A stretch of 22,763 bases of DNA. Origin: a virus. The notes under the pieces were generated by a model. The model made no database searches and had not been told where the DNA came from. It saw only the letters and a list, made by a program, of their open reading frames with translations. Numbering within the stretch: position 1 is the stretch's first letter; each line of letters begins with the position of its first letter. The DNA lies in the IMG/VR virus record IMGVR_UViG_3300008120_000598, positions 1 to 22,763 of that record; one strand, written 5' to 3'. Below are positions 15,074 through 21,391 of the stretch, piece after piece. The position numbers and the translations under genes were made by a program.

Positions 15074-15346
15074 TTACGAATTAGTTTTCGATTTTATTTT
15101 AACTTCAGGTTGTGGAGGGGTTTGAGAAACGAATAGATTGAGGGCTTCTGCCTTCTTAACTATATCTGTTTCTGTGGGGAATGGTGGCAATTCGGGGATA
15201 TCAGGTGATTCTAAACCGGCAATTTTTGCTGCCTCAACCTGTGTGTGCCATTGTTCTAGTTTAGCGCTTCTGTTATATGAATACTCATCAGATACTAAAC
15301 CTTGTGCCATTTTTAATAATTCTAGGCGAATTTCATATGGTGTCAT
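15074..15346 (-). CDS. Conserved short T4-like phage protein, function unknown
   Basis: 90 residues from ATG 15346. The opening MTPYEIRLELLKMAQGLVSD and the following charged helix with Gln-Trp (KLEQWHTQVEAAK) are typical of a small protein I recall from T4-like cyanophages and related phages, always without assigned function. A Pro-rich linker (residues 48-57) and a second helix (Thr-Asp-Ile-Val-Lys-Lys-Ala-Glu-Ala-Leu) follow, with a basic end. There is no membrane span or enzymatic motif. A GATAAATA late-type motif lies about 65 bases upstream, just after the tmRNA, and the SleB gene follows 53 bases downstream. Confidence 0.78.
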   Translation of the reverse strand: MTPYEIRLELLKMAQGLVSDEYSYNRSAKLEQWHTQVEAAKIAGLESPDIPELPPFPTETDIVKKAEALNLFVSQTPPQPEVKIKSKTNS

Positions 15347-15405
15347 ACTTTCACTCCTGTGTGTGTTAATGTGTGTAATGTATCAGCGGTTTGTGTGTTG
15401 CTGAT

Positions 15406-15417
15406 ATATTATTTATC
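15406..15417 (-). promoter_or_regulatory. Late-promoter-like motif GATAAATA
   Basis: GATAAATAATAT on the minus strand, 60-70 bases before ATG 15346, resembles the T4 late core TATAAATA. It follows the tmRNA coding piece directly and could start a late transcript for the 90-residue protein, SleB, gp33 and gp59. Motif evidence only. Confidence 0.4.
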
Positions 15418-15446
15418 CAGGTGATTCTGTTGCTAAGTTCACCTGG
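15417..15446 (-). other. Hairpin at the 3' side of the tmRNA coding piece
   Basis: CCAGGTGA / TCACCTGG, an 8-bp perfect stem with a 14-base loop, begins about 19 bases after the tag stop. It may be the terminal stem of the coding piece or a 3' end protector. No U-tract follows. Confidence 0.6.
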
Positions 15447-15464
15447 TGAAACTCCGCTTACCTA

Positions 15465-15497
15465 TCAGGCAGCAAGTGCAAACTTATTATCGTTAGC
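15465..15497 (-). other. tmRNA tag reading frame (ANDNKFALAA)
   Basis: GCT at 15497 is the likely resume codon. Eleven codons read Ala-Asn-Asp-Asn-Lys-Phe-Ala-Leu-Ala-Ala-stop (TGA at 15465). The Ala-Asn-Asp start and Ala-Leu-Ala-Ala end are the SmpB/SspB- and ClpXP-type recognition ends of bacterial SsrA tags. The phenylalanine-containing middle resembles betaproteobacterial tags. Confidence 0.93.
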
Positions 15498-15583
15498 GTT
15501 TAATTTAATTAGTGATTACGCCTTCTCTGGCGATTCTCCATTGTTCTAATTATTGCCATGTCGAATCTAGGCACCCCCATCAG

Positions 15584-15645
15584 AAGTATATTGCCACAAC
15601 TATAATGTGTGTTTGCTACCGATAACTCGGTTTGTCAATATACTT
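15584..15645 (-). repeat. Inverted repeat in the tmRNA intervening segment
   Basis: AAGTATATTG (15584-15593) and CAATATACTT (15636-15645) are perfect complements. They lie between the mature CCA end (15647) and the mature 5' G (15578). They would stack on the acceptor stem in the precursor and present both ends for tRNA-type processing. A small CCGA/TCGG hairpin lies in the loop. Confidence 0.9.
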
Positions 15646-15706
15646 TTGGTGGAGGTGGTGGGAATCGCACCCACGTCCACAACAACTTTGAAACAACTTC
15701 TACGAA

Positions 15707-15817
15707 TTACTTCAATACAAAAAGCATTGCAAACACAGCCAATGCAAAAGCACAGGCACCAGTATAAAATGCAAAACTTTTTACTTTAACTTGTCTTACA
15801 CAATCTTTGCTAGGCAT
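15707..15817 (-). CDS. 36-residue single-span membrane protein
   Basis: ATG 15817 overlaps the TAA of the preceding small ORF (TAATG), with an AAGGAT SD about eight bases upstream. The product starts MPSKDCVRQVKVK (basic, cytoplasmic side likely) and continues with a membrane span of about 21 residues (SFAFYTGACAFALAVFAMLF). Its stop lies at the start of the tmRNA acceptor piece, so it should be cotranscribed with the tmRNA. Function is unknown. Holin or another lysis or membrane peptide is conceivable because of the nearby SleB hydrolase. The same frame is open further upstream to an ATG at 15931, but that start overlaps the 41-residue ORF and lacks an SD. Confidence 0.6.
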   Translation of the reverse strand: MPSKDCVRQVKVKSFAFYTGACAFALAVFAMLFVLK

Positions 15818-15942
15818 TACAGGATCCTTTCTAGTAACCAAATAACAAAAAGAAAACTTAAACCACCAGCCAATATTTTTAAAGCTCCCAATTGTCTTTC
15901 GTTCTGCTCGGGAGTGCAGAGTTTTTTCCAATGCTTATTCAT
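15817..15942 (-). CDS. 41-residue single-span membrane protein
   Basis: ATG 15942 has an AGGAC SD four bases upstream. The N-terminal half is charged (MNKHWKKLCTPEQNERQLGA); residues 19-41 form a hydrophobic span ending Trp-Leu-Leu-Glu-Arg-Ile-Leu. It is coupled to the 36-residue ORF by TAATG. The sigma70-like promoter just upstream would start transcription only one or two bases before this ATG. Translation therefore probably relies on a transcript begun further upstream, for example from the overlapping late-type motif. Function unknown; small membrane partner for lysis is one option. Confidence 0.6.
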   Translation of the reverse strand: MNKHWKKLCTPEQNERQLGALKILAGGLSFLFVIWLLERIL

Positions 15943-15950
15943 AGAGTCCT

Positions 15951-15979
15951 ATTATAAGTGTTTATACTTATTTAGTCAA
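15951..15979 (-). promoter_or_regulatory. Near-consensus sigma70 promoter upstream of small membrane genes and tmRNA
   Basis: TTGACT (15979-15974), 17-base spacer, TATAAT (15956-15951): eleven of twelve consensus bases. A late-type CTAAATAA overlaps the -35 box. The sigma70 start would fall near 15944, giving an essentially leaderless first ORF but a tmRNA transcript. Confidence 0.75.
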
Positions 15980-15988
15980 GCCATTCAC

Positions 15989-16648
15989 TCAATGTTTACC
16001 ATTTTTCTCATAATATGAAATGGCATTGACTAGGCCTGTTATGTGGTCCTCAGTCTTTTGTTTGAACACGATAGGACTTGAATCCTCAACGGCCATGACG
16101 ATAACCAAGTCATGGATAGGTTCACCAATCAACTCCTCATACATCAAGGCATAGGCAGATGTTTGCCAGAAGTAATCTTCGATATCTTCGTGGCTCTTAA
16201 TCTTTTTGGATGTTTTAAAATCGATTACCGAAAGCACACCATCAAACTCAGCAATACAATCCACACGACCCGCCATCTTTAATTGTGTAGACCATAACGC
16301 CTGTTCTTGATAATGAATGTTGTTGATACGATTGAGATGTGGTTTGATTGATAAAAACATTTCATGTGCATCAGGCATTATATTACCCAATGATTCATTG
16401 TTTAAATATTTTTCACACAAAGTATGCACATTGGTGCCACGAGAGGTTGCTTTCTTTGTAATGGCATTGGCAACATCTTCACCCACTTTATTACGCCATG
16501 CTTGAAAGATATGTTTCTTTTGGGCACCAATTACTGTAGTAACCGATGGTAGTTTTGTACCATCAGGCAGTTTATAGAATCTTCGGCCATCAGGAAATGT
16601 TTCTGATTTCAGGTCTTGTAATTGTTTTGGTGGGCAGTAATTAAACAT
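15989..16648 (-). CDS. PD-(D/E)XK exonuclease (RecB/Cas4/MGME1-like)
   Basis: 219 residues. Core nuclease motifs are visible: a His in Thr-Asn-Val-His-Thr-Leu-Cys (His75), Glu115 in HYQEQALWS, Ala-Gly-Arg-Val-Asp-Cys-Ile-Ala with Asp130, Val-Ile-Asp-Phe-Lys-Thr-Ser with Asp143 and Lys145, and Gln162 in WQTSAYALMYEE. The N-terminus has the Leu-Pro-Ser-Val-Thr-Thr-Val-Ile motif seen in phage exonucleases of this type. The enzyme is expected to degrade single-stranded DNA ends during recombination, repair or host DNA breakdown. Its ATG overlaps the upstream oxygenase gene by 8 bases, so it is the last gene of the accessory operon. I see no Fe-S cysteine set of the Cas4 kind. Confidence 0.88.
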   Translation of the reverse strand: MFNYCPPKQLQDLKSETFPDGRRFYKLPDGTKLPSVTTVIGAQKKHIFQAWRNKVGEDVANAITKKATSRGTNVHTLCEKYLNNESLGNIMPDAHEMFLSIKPHLNRINNIHYQEQALWSTQLKMAGRVDCIAEFDGVLSVIDFKTSKKIKSHEDIEDYFWQTSAYALMYEELIGEPIHDLVIVMAVEDSSPIVFKQKTEDHITGLVNAISYYEKNGKH

Positions 16649-17300
16649 TTTCTCTCATTTTTAAAAAACTATTAGTCCAACTTTTTAACACCATGGCATT
16701 TGGTGCATTTCTATCTATCTTTTGTTTTATATCGGTTGATAATGAAATACGCAAATCATTTGATTTATTTGATTGAACTTCATGAACAATATATGCTGGA
16801 AAAAATATCAACATCCCTTCTTCAGGTTCAATGTGTATATGTTTTAATTCTGATTTATCATTATGAGCAAATGCACCTTTATCATCAATAATATTTTCTG
16901 TGCTGAGTAATACTAGGTCACCAGAATTTTCTTTTGCACGAATATAATAGGTGGCTGTGAGTGATGCATCATTGTGTGCGTGTGCTTCAATACTTTCACC
17001 TGGTTCTTTGATATTGGCCCATGCCATCACATAATCTGGTTCTATATTAAGTTGTTGTGCTTCTGATATTAAAGAGAATACGTGCTTCTTGACGGCCAAA
17101 TTTATAATACTCTTTAGATAATTTAAATGTGGTCGGTCATATTCCCATAAACTATCTTTGGGATTGCCATCACGACCTGTTGCAATATCTTTGGCAATCC
17201 AATAAAGTTCTTCTTCTAGTTCCCAATTGAATTGACTATTGAGGCCTGTTTGAACTGCCCAATATGGTGACACCCACCAATTACTTTTTACAATATCCAT
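16641..17300 (-). CDS. 2OG-Fe(II) oxygenase (2OG-FeII_Oxy_5-like)
   Basis: 219 residues. The double-stranded beta-helix signature is present: Ile-Glu-Ala-His-Ala-His-Asn-Asp (His109/Asp111 the likely iron pair, with His107 alternative), then SLTATYYIRAKENSGDLVLL, a Gly-Met-Leu-Ile-Phe-Phe-Pro-Ala-Tyr-Ile-Val-His-Glu-Val (His173), and Arg184 for 2-oxoglutarate in NDLRISLSTDI. This resembles the phage-common putative 2OG-Fe(II) oxygenase family whose substrates are mostly unknown. ATG overlaps the previous stop (TAATG). It is one of three adjacent oxygenase-like genes. Confidence 0.9.
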   Translation of the reverse strand: MDIVKSNWWVSPYWAVQTGLNSQFNWELEEELYWIAKDIATGRDGNPKDSLWEYDRPHLNYLKSIINLAVKKHVFSLISEAQQLNIEPDYVMAWANIKEPGESIEAHAHNDASLTATYYIRAKENSGDLVLLSTENIIDDKGAFAHNDKSELKHIHIEPEEGMLIFFPAYIVHEVQSNKSNDLRISLSTDIKQKIDRNAPNAMVLKSWTNSFLKMRENV

Positions 17301-18079
17301 TATTCTTTCTTTGTAACAAACTTCTCTTTAATCTTATCAAAGTATGCAATCTCATCTGGTGTAAGAGTTACTTCATCCATATTCTTACGATATGTAATGG
17401 CATCTTGTTCCATTAATTGTATATTACCAGTATACTTAAAATGATTTGTAATTTGTTTTGTATCGTAGGCATCCATAATGATGTGATAACGATCCTCATC
17501 CGAATCATTACGAATCTGGTGCCACAAATTTACCCACATAATATACACAGAACCGTCAGCAGGCAGATGTAATGATTTGCCTTGGCAGATATGCACACTT
17601 TTCTTATTAGTGATTAATGGAATGTGAATACGAGCCATGTAATTATTTGTGGCTGCATCTTTGTGTACCAAAGATTTAGAATGTGCTTGTAGGCATGAAA
17701 CTCTTGCTCGGCGTGGATAGAATCCCAATTCTTCTAATTGGTTCAATACTTCTTTAATATAACCTGTGCAACCTTGTGTTGGGTTTTTATGTTCAAATGC
17801 GTGAGATACATTGAGGTACTTCATGGCTCTATAGTTGTATTGACCATTAGGAAAAAACATATCATTTGTTTCTTTATCATCTGAGTGATATACTTCCCAA
17901 CCATCTCGCCAATCACCGGTACGAGATAATAATGTCCAACCACCAAAGCCATGATATTCTACAGTTTCAAATTCTTCACCTTGTATTTGTTGTTTACCAA
18001 GTGTAAATACTTTTTCTTCTACTTCTTTTCGTAGTCGGTCAATATCTACTTTGAAATCTAATTTTTCAATCCACATCAT
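17300..18079 (-). CDS. Aspartyl/asparaginyl beta-hydroxylase-like 2OG-Fe(II) oxygenase
   Basis: 259 residues. A DSBH core with Val-His-Lys-Asp-Ala (His139, Asp141), then Ala-Arg-Ile-His-Ile-Pro-Leu-Ile, Leu-Pro-Ala-Asp-Gly-Ser-Val-Tyr-Ile-Met, WVNLWHQIRNDSDEDRYHII with His187 and Arg197, resembles the Asp/Asn hydroxylase group. The N-terminal 125 residues are an alpha/beta region with TLLSRTGDWRDGWEVYHSDD, and the C-terminal 50 residues are charged helix. The overlap with the gene before (ATG 18079, stop 18076) means coupled translation. Substrate unknown; Asn-rich neighbour proteins, including the Asn-Cys-repeat protein, are candidates by context only. Confidence 0.85.
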   Translation of the reverse strand: MMWIEKLDFKVDIDRLRKEVEEKVFTLGKQQIQGEEFETVEYHGFGGWTLLSRTGDWRDGWEVYHSDDKETNDMFFPNGQYNYRAMKYLNVSHAFEHKNPTQGCTGYIKEVLNQLEELGFYPRRARVSCLQAHSKSLVHKDAATNNYMARIHIPLITNKKSVHICQGKSLHLPADGSVYIMWVNLWHQIRNDSDEDRYHIIMDAYDTKQITNHFKYTGNIQLMEQDAITYRKNMDEVTLTPDEIAYFDKIKEKFVTKKE

Positions 18080-18615
18080 AAGTTTCCTGTTTCGTGTAAC
18101 ATATTACATACATCATCATAATTATATGTATTCGTTGCCAAAGACAATCCTAATCGTTCTGTAATATCACCAATTGGTTTTACGCTGTGTGGTTGACTTA
18201 CATCAAGCACCCATGCATCATATTGGTTGGCAATAAAACTGCCAGCTGGCACTAAATCTATTTCATCAAATATAAAACCTTCTTTTTGATTTTCTATCTG
18301 ATATTTTTTAGGTTCACCTTTAAATTTATAAAAGTGTGTGGTACAGTTACTTGTTTCAATATAAAAATTAATTGTTACCATAATACCTGTATCGGTATGT
18401 GGAGGTATTATAGTATTAATTTTCATTAATGTCAAGCAAAAGTTCTCTCGATATTGGTTAGGTACCAAACTAAAGAGAGAATCAGTATTTGAGTAGTTGA
18501 TGTTGAAGTATTCGATGCCTTTAAATTGGCCGTCTACCTGTTCACCAAATTGTATGCGAGAACCAGTTATATCAAATGGTTTTGGATTGAATTTGTTTTT
18601 TAGTTTTAAGAACAT
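18076..18615 (-). CDS. 2OG-Fe(II) oxygenase-like DSBH protein
   Basis: 179 residues. Iron-binding motif Pro-Pro-His-Thr-Asp (His73, Asp75), followed by Val-Thr-Ile-Asn-Phe-Tyr-Ile, a late Val-Pro-Ala-Gly-Ser-Phe-Ile-Ala, VLDVSQPHSVKPIGDITERL (His143) and Arg154. The order and spacing fit a compact 2OG oxygenase of the type often found in phages. It is distinct in sequence from the two oxygenases that follow. It starts 16 bases after the EF-hand gene and overlaps the next gene by four bases (ATGA). Confidence 0.8.
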   Translation of the reverse strand: MFLKLKNKFNPKPFDITGSRIQFGEQVDGQFKGIEYFNINYSNTDSLFSLVPNQYRENFCLTLMKINTIIPPHTDTGIMVTINFYIETSNCTTHFYKFKGEPKKYQIENQKEGFIFDEIDLVPAGSFIANQYDAWVLDVSQPHSVKPIGDITERLGLSLATNTYNYDDVCNMLHETGNL

Positions 18616-18631
18616 GACGAATCATAATATA

Positions 18632-19009
18632 CTAAGCCTTAGAGGCTTTCCATTCTTCATAGGCACGAATAATTGGGCAATCATAATCCCAATTAATGCC
18701 TTCGTGTGGATTGGCATTGGCTGCTGCAAAGCGTTTACCTTGGACGTGTTCAATGATATCGATACCAGGATGTAGTATTTTTTCTAAAATATCAGCATAC
18801 TGTTCAATCATTTGAAAGAATTGAACTTTATCTTCTGGTGATAAATTCAATATGTCATTACCTAATTGATTATCAAAGTAATGAACAATGTGTTTTCTAT
18901 AAGCATTGAGTTCTTCTTCGGTTACTGTACCATCACGATTTAAATCAGCATCAGCCACACCATCAGCATTGAGGTCGATATCTTTTAAGTTAATGTTAAT
19001 GTCTGTCAT
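18632..19009 (-). CDS. EF-hand calcium-binding protein
   Basis: 125 residues. A canonical EF-hand loop lies at residues 22-33 (Asp-Leu-Asn-Arg-Asp-Gly-Thr-Val-Thr-Glu-Glu-Glu: ligands 1, 3, 5, 9 and 12 all suitable). A second, weaker DxNxDG loop at residues 12-20 lies just before, a dockerin-like tandem. The rest is helical (residues 35-90), with a C-terminal NWDYDCPIIRAYEEWKASK. There is no signal peptide. The ATG overlaps the stop of the Cys-rich gene (ATGA), so the two are translated together. It may bind calcium and bridge or stabilise a virion component; a direct partner cannot be read from sequence. Confidence 0.85.
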   Translation of the reverse strand: MTDININLKDIDLNADGVADADLNRDGTVTEEELNAYRKHIVHYFDNQLGNDILNLSPEDKVQFFQMIEQYADILEKILHPGIDIIEHVQGKRFAAANANPHEGINWDYDCPIIRAYEEWKASKA

Positions 19010-19908
19010 TTAGCAAATCCTTGAACAAATTTTGTTTTTACATACATTTTAATTTTATTTAATTTATTAGTTGTTTTAACGTATGTTGTGGCGTAAAAAT
19101 AACTACCTAAACACAAGAACCACATCATCCATGATCCAAATAAACCTAATTTATATTTCTTAGGTAAACTAAACACAAATTTACAAATTGGTCGGCCGAT
19201 ATTCATTAATATTTTACCAACTTCATTGTCATTCTTAACAGCACCCATAAGATATGCCATGTGTTCCGACCAAGGTGTAGCTATTTTATAAGCCCATTTT
19301 GTTGTTGCTTCTTTTTGTTTTTGGTTTCGTTCTTCTTTATTAACCCAAAACATAAAGTTAGGACCTGTGCCATCCATCCAAGCAGTTACAGTTTTTGCCC
19401 AGCGTATGTAACCACGATATACTACTTTATCATTTTTCTTTAACCATTCACCATATTGTTGGTCAGCAGCAAATATTGAATATGGCATCATTCCAAATTG
19501 ATGTAATTTTGTGCAAATAATTTTAGAGCAGTTGCAAGCACAATTACAATTATATGATGTTTCTGATGTGGTACAATTGTAAGGTGTTGTTACACAATTA
19601 CAGTTTGTTTGTAACCAGTTTTGTGTATCACAGTTGGTACAGTTTACAGAACCTGAAATGAGGCAGTTATTACACTGGATATTACCACAGTTACAGTTAC
19701 TTGTGCAGTTACCATTGTTGCAATTGCCTTGTGTGTTATTCTGAAAGAAATTTAAATTATAAAAATTATTCATGGCCGGTGTGGCTGGCCGTTGAGTAGG
19801 TACAATCTGGTCGTTTAGAAATTGTAGGCTGGATGAGAAGGTAGGTGCTTGACCTATCTCACTATTTACGTCAGCAAAACTAATTGTTCCAGATGATGGT
19901 AATGTCAT
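19006..19908 (-). CDS. Cys-rich Asn-Cys-repeat protein with phage-fibre N-terminus
   Basis: 300 residues in three parts. Residues 1-55 are the phage fibre-type module (MTLPSSGTISFADVNSEIGQ, later Asn-Asn-Phe-Tyr-Asn-Leu), as at 1-328. Residues 60-132 hold 16 cysteines, 13 of them in Asn-Cys pairs (for example NCTSNCNCGN and YNCNCACNC), with almost no hydrophobic residues. Residues 133-300 are a helical domain beginning LHQFGMMPYSIFAADQQYGE with Trp-Ser-Glu-His-Met-Ala-Tyr-Leu-Met-Gly near 213-222 and a hydrophobic segment at 255-275 (WMMWFLCLGSYFYATTYV). It starts 12 bases after the radical SAM gene. The repeat could bind metal, be disulfide-rich, or be the substrate of the radical SAM enzyme; the last is inference from context. 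Confidence 0.88.
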   Translation of the reverse strand: MTLPSSGTISFADVNSEIGQAPTFSSSLQFLNDQIVPTQRPATPAMNNFYNLNFFQNNTQGNCNNGNCTSNCNCGNIQCNNCLISGSVNCTNCDTQNWLQTNCNCVTTPYNCTTSETSYNCNCACNCSKIICTKLHQFGMMPYSIFAADQQYGEWLKKNDKVVYRGYIRWAKTVTAWMDGTGPNFMFWVNKEERNQKQKEATTKWAYKIATPWSEHMAYLMGAVKNDNEVGKILMNIGRPICKFVFSLPKKYKLGLFGSWMMWFLCLGSYFYATTYVKTTNKLNKIKMYVKTKFVQGFAK

Positions 19909-19920
19909 GGTTATTACTCT

Positions 19921-21390
19921 TTAATTGGTTACTTCTGTATTTATACCATCGGCCAATCGTGACTTTCCGTAGACTTCCACACCTTCAATCTCGCCAATTT
20001 TTTCACTTACTACTTTGATTGGTATAATCTTTTTCTTTGGTTCTTCTTTGTGTTCATATACGGTACCCCAAATATCTTGGCGTTCCAATGGTAATTCTGG
20101 ATGTTTGATTAATACAGGAATATAACCTGTCATACGAGCCAGAGCTACAGCAAAGAGAGCCACATTGTCTGAATAGGAGTTGGCACATGATATATCCCAA
20201 AACTTTTTATCTAAGAACATACAGGCACCTTTACACAGGTGCAATACAGGACATTTAGGACATTCTTTACGATTTGACCAATGGGTTGAGGTTTTAATCT
20301 CAACCTTATCGAATTCTTTTAGATTACCACCATGATGTGATTCACCATTTTTACCTATCTCTAGAGCACTTACGTTCTGACAGGTCATTACATTACCACG
20401 CAAATCAACTGCCATAACGTGTTCATCATCCATGCCACATTTTTGTCCAAGATATTTTGATTCTGAGTGAGATAGAACTGCCTGAGTAAAACCATCTATC
20501 TTACCTAATTGACCAAAGAAACCAATTTGACCATTGGTTACATAAATGTCTGAGAAGGCTGTTTTGCGGTAATCAAAGTGTTCAGCTTTGGTCTGTAAAC
20601 TATTCTGCATACCATCTTCATCATAACTATCTACAATACCACCTTCACCAAGTTTAATATCAGGATCACCGGTAAGATTGACGAACCACTCATAGATTTC
20701 TTTACGAGATTTGTTTTTAGAATTCATCATTGGATTAAAACTGATACCTTTACCCAAACGGGACATAGCACGATAGAAATCTAAAATGATTTTCTTTTGG
20801 TCTGGATCATCAAACGGATCAGGACCACGAACTGATTGACCAGGTCCATCATGTGAGATTGATACAGAAAAATCCATCATCATCAACCAATCACAAATAT
20901 CTGGTGTAAGAATAGAACCATTAGTAATTACAGAGAATCGTGGTTTATTTTCCCAATGTTCAAATCGGTCACGAATGGTCTCTGCCAATGGTTTCATGGT
21001 TTTCCAATAAACAAATGGTTCACCACCCCAAAACTCAATTGAGAGTCCTTTCTTTTCATCAAACTCTAATGTATCAAACATTTCCATGAAAGCATCAATG
21101 TCTTTCTTAGATGTTTCAGGCATACGTTCAACAAACTTCTGTGAACAATAATCGCATGAGTAATTACAACTCAAACCCATTTGAATTTTGAGTATTTGAA
21201 CCTGTTTAGATTTTTTAAGTGGGTGGTCTTTGTCGAATGGACGATATGGTGTGAGATTGTGGTCGTGAATTGTGCCTTCAGGAAATTGAAAGGTAATTCC
21301 ATCTTCACTCTTTAGTATGTTTGTTTCATTATCATAATAAAATATTTTTTTATCGTTTGCACTTCGTTCAGAGTGTATTTCAAATATCAT
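19921..21390 (-). CDS. Radical SAM enzyme with SPASM domain (anSME-like)
   Basis: 489 residues. The radical SAM CX3CX2C is Cys75, Cys79, Cys82 (LSCNYSCDYCSQ), with Gly-Gly-Glu-Pro-Phe at 122-126 and a Ser-Val-Ile-Thr-Asn-Gly-Ser strand near 153. A C-terminal SPASM set fits the consensus exactly in its core: Cys318, Cys337, then Cys377-x2-Cys380-x5-Cys386-x3-Cys390, and Cys402, for two auxiliary 4Fe-4S clusters. The last 90 residues are a charged extension. This family (anaerobic sulfatase maturases, sactipeptide and related maturases) modifies residues in proteins or peptides. It is preceded within a base by a 52-residue basic protein and followed by the Cys-rich gene, which suggests a dedicated substrate. 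Confidence 0.93.
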   Translation of the reverse strand: MIFEIHSERSANDKKIFYYDNETNILKSEDGITFQFPEGTIHDHNLTPYRPFDKDHPLKKSKQVQILKIQMGLSCNYSCDYCSQKFVERMPETSKKDIDAFMEMFDTLEFDEKKGLSIEFWGGEPFVYWKTMKPLAETIRDRFEHWENKPRFSVITNGSILTPDICDWLMMMDFSVSISHDGPGQSVRGPDPFDDPDQKKIILDFYRAMSRLGKGISFNPMMNSKNKSRKEIYEWFVNLTGDPDIKLGEGGIVDSYDEDGMQNSLQTKAEHFDYRKTAFSDIYVTNGQIGFFGQLGKIDGFTQAVLSHSESKYLGQKCGMDDEHVMAVDLRGNVMTCQNVSALEIGKNGESHHGGNLKEFDKVEIKTSTHWSNRKECPKCPVLHLCKGACMFLDKKFWDISCANSYSDNVALFAVALARMTGYIPVLIKHPELPLERQDIWGTVYEHKEEPKKKIIPIKVVSEKIGEIEGVEVYGKSRLADGINTEVTN

Positions 21391-21391
21391 T

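Larger units (their letters stand above)
15417..15706 (-). ncRNA. ssrA: Circularly permuted (two-piece) tmRNA
   Basis: The acceptor piece comes first in the gene. A T-arm (stem GTGGG/CCCAC, 15674-15658, loop TGCGATT) is followed by acceptor strand CACCTCC (15657-15651), A and an encoded CCA ending at 15647. The coding piece then begins at 15578 with GGGGGTG, which pairs with CACCTCC over seven bp (one G-U), followed by the conserved tmRNA D-loop sequence CTAGATTCGAC. Downstream is the tag ORF ANDNKFALAA-stop. A candidate P2 helix pairs CATGGCAA in the coding piece with TTGTTGTG in the acceptor piece. The 68-base intervening segment carries a 10-bp inverted repeat that extends the acceptor stem. 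tmRNA with SmpB rescues stalled ribosomes and tags their peptides for ClpXP. The outer ends of the two pieces are approximate. Confidence 0.95.

Noticed and set aside
15647-15680. A stand-alone tRNA at the CCA-ending T-arm
   Set aside because: The T-arm and acceptor strand lack an adjacent anticodon and D-arm; the matching 5' acceptor strand and D-loop lie 69 bases downstream with a tag ORF, so this is the permuted tmRNA.
15707-15931. 74-codon minus-strand ORF as one gene
   Set aside because: Its first half lies out of frame over a 41-residue ORF with a better SD and a membrane span. The two short coupled ORFs explain the region better.
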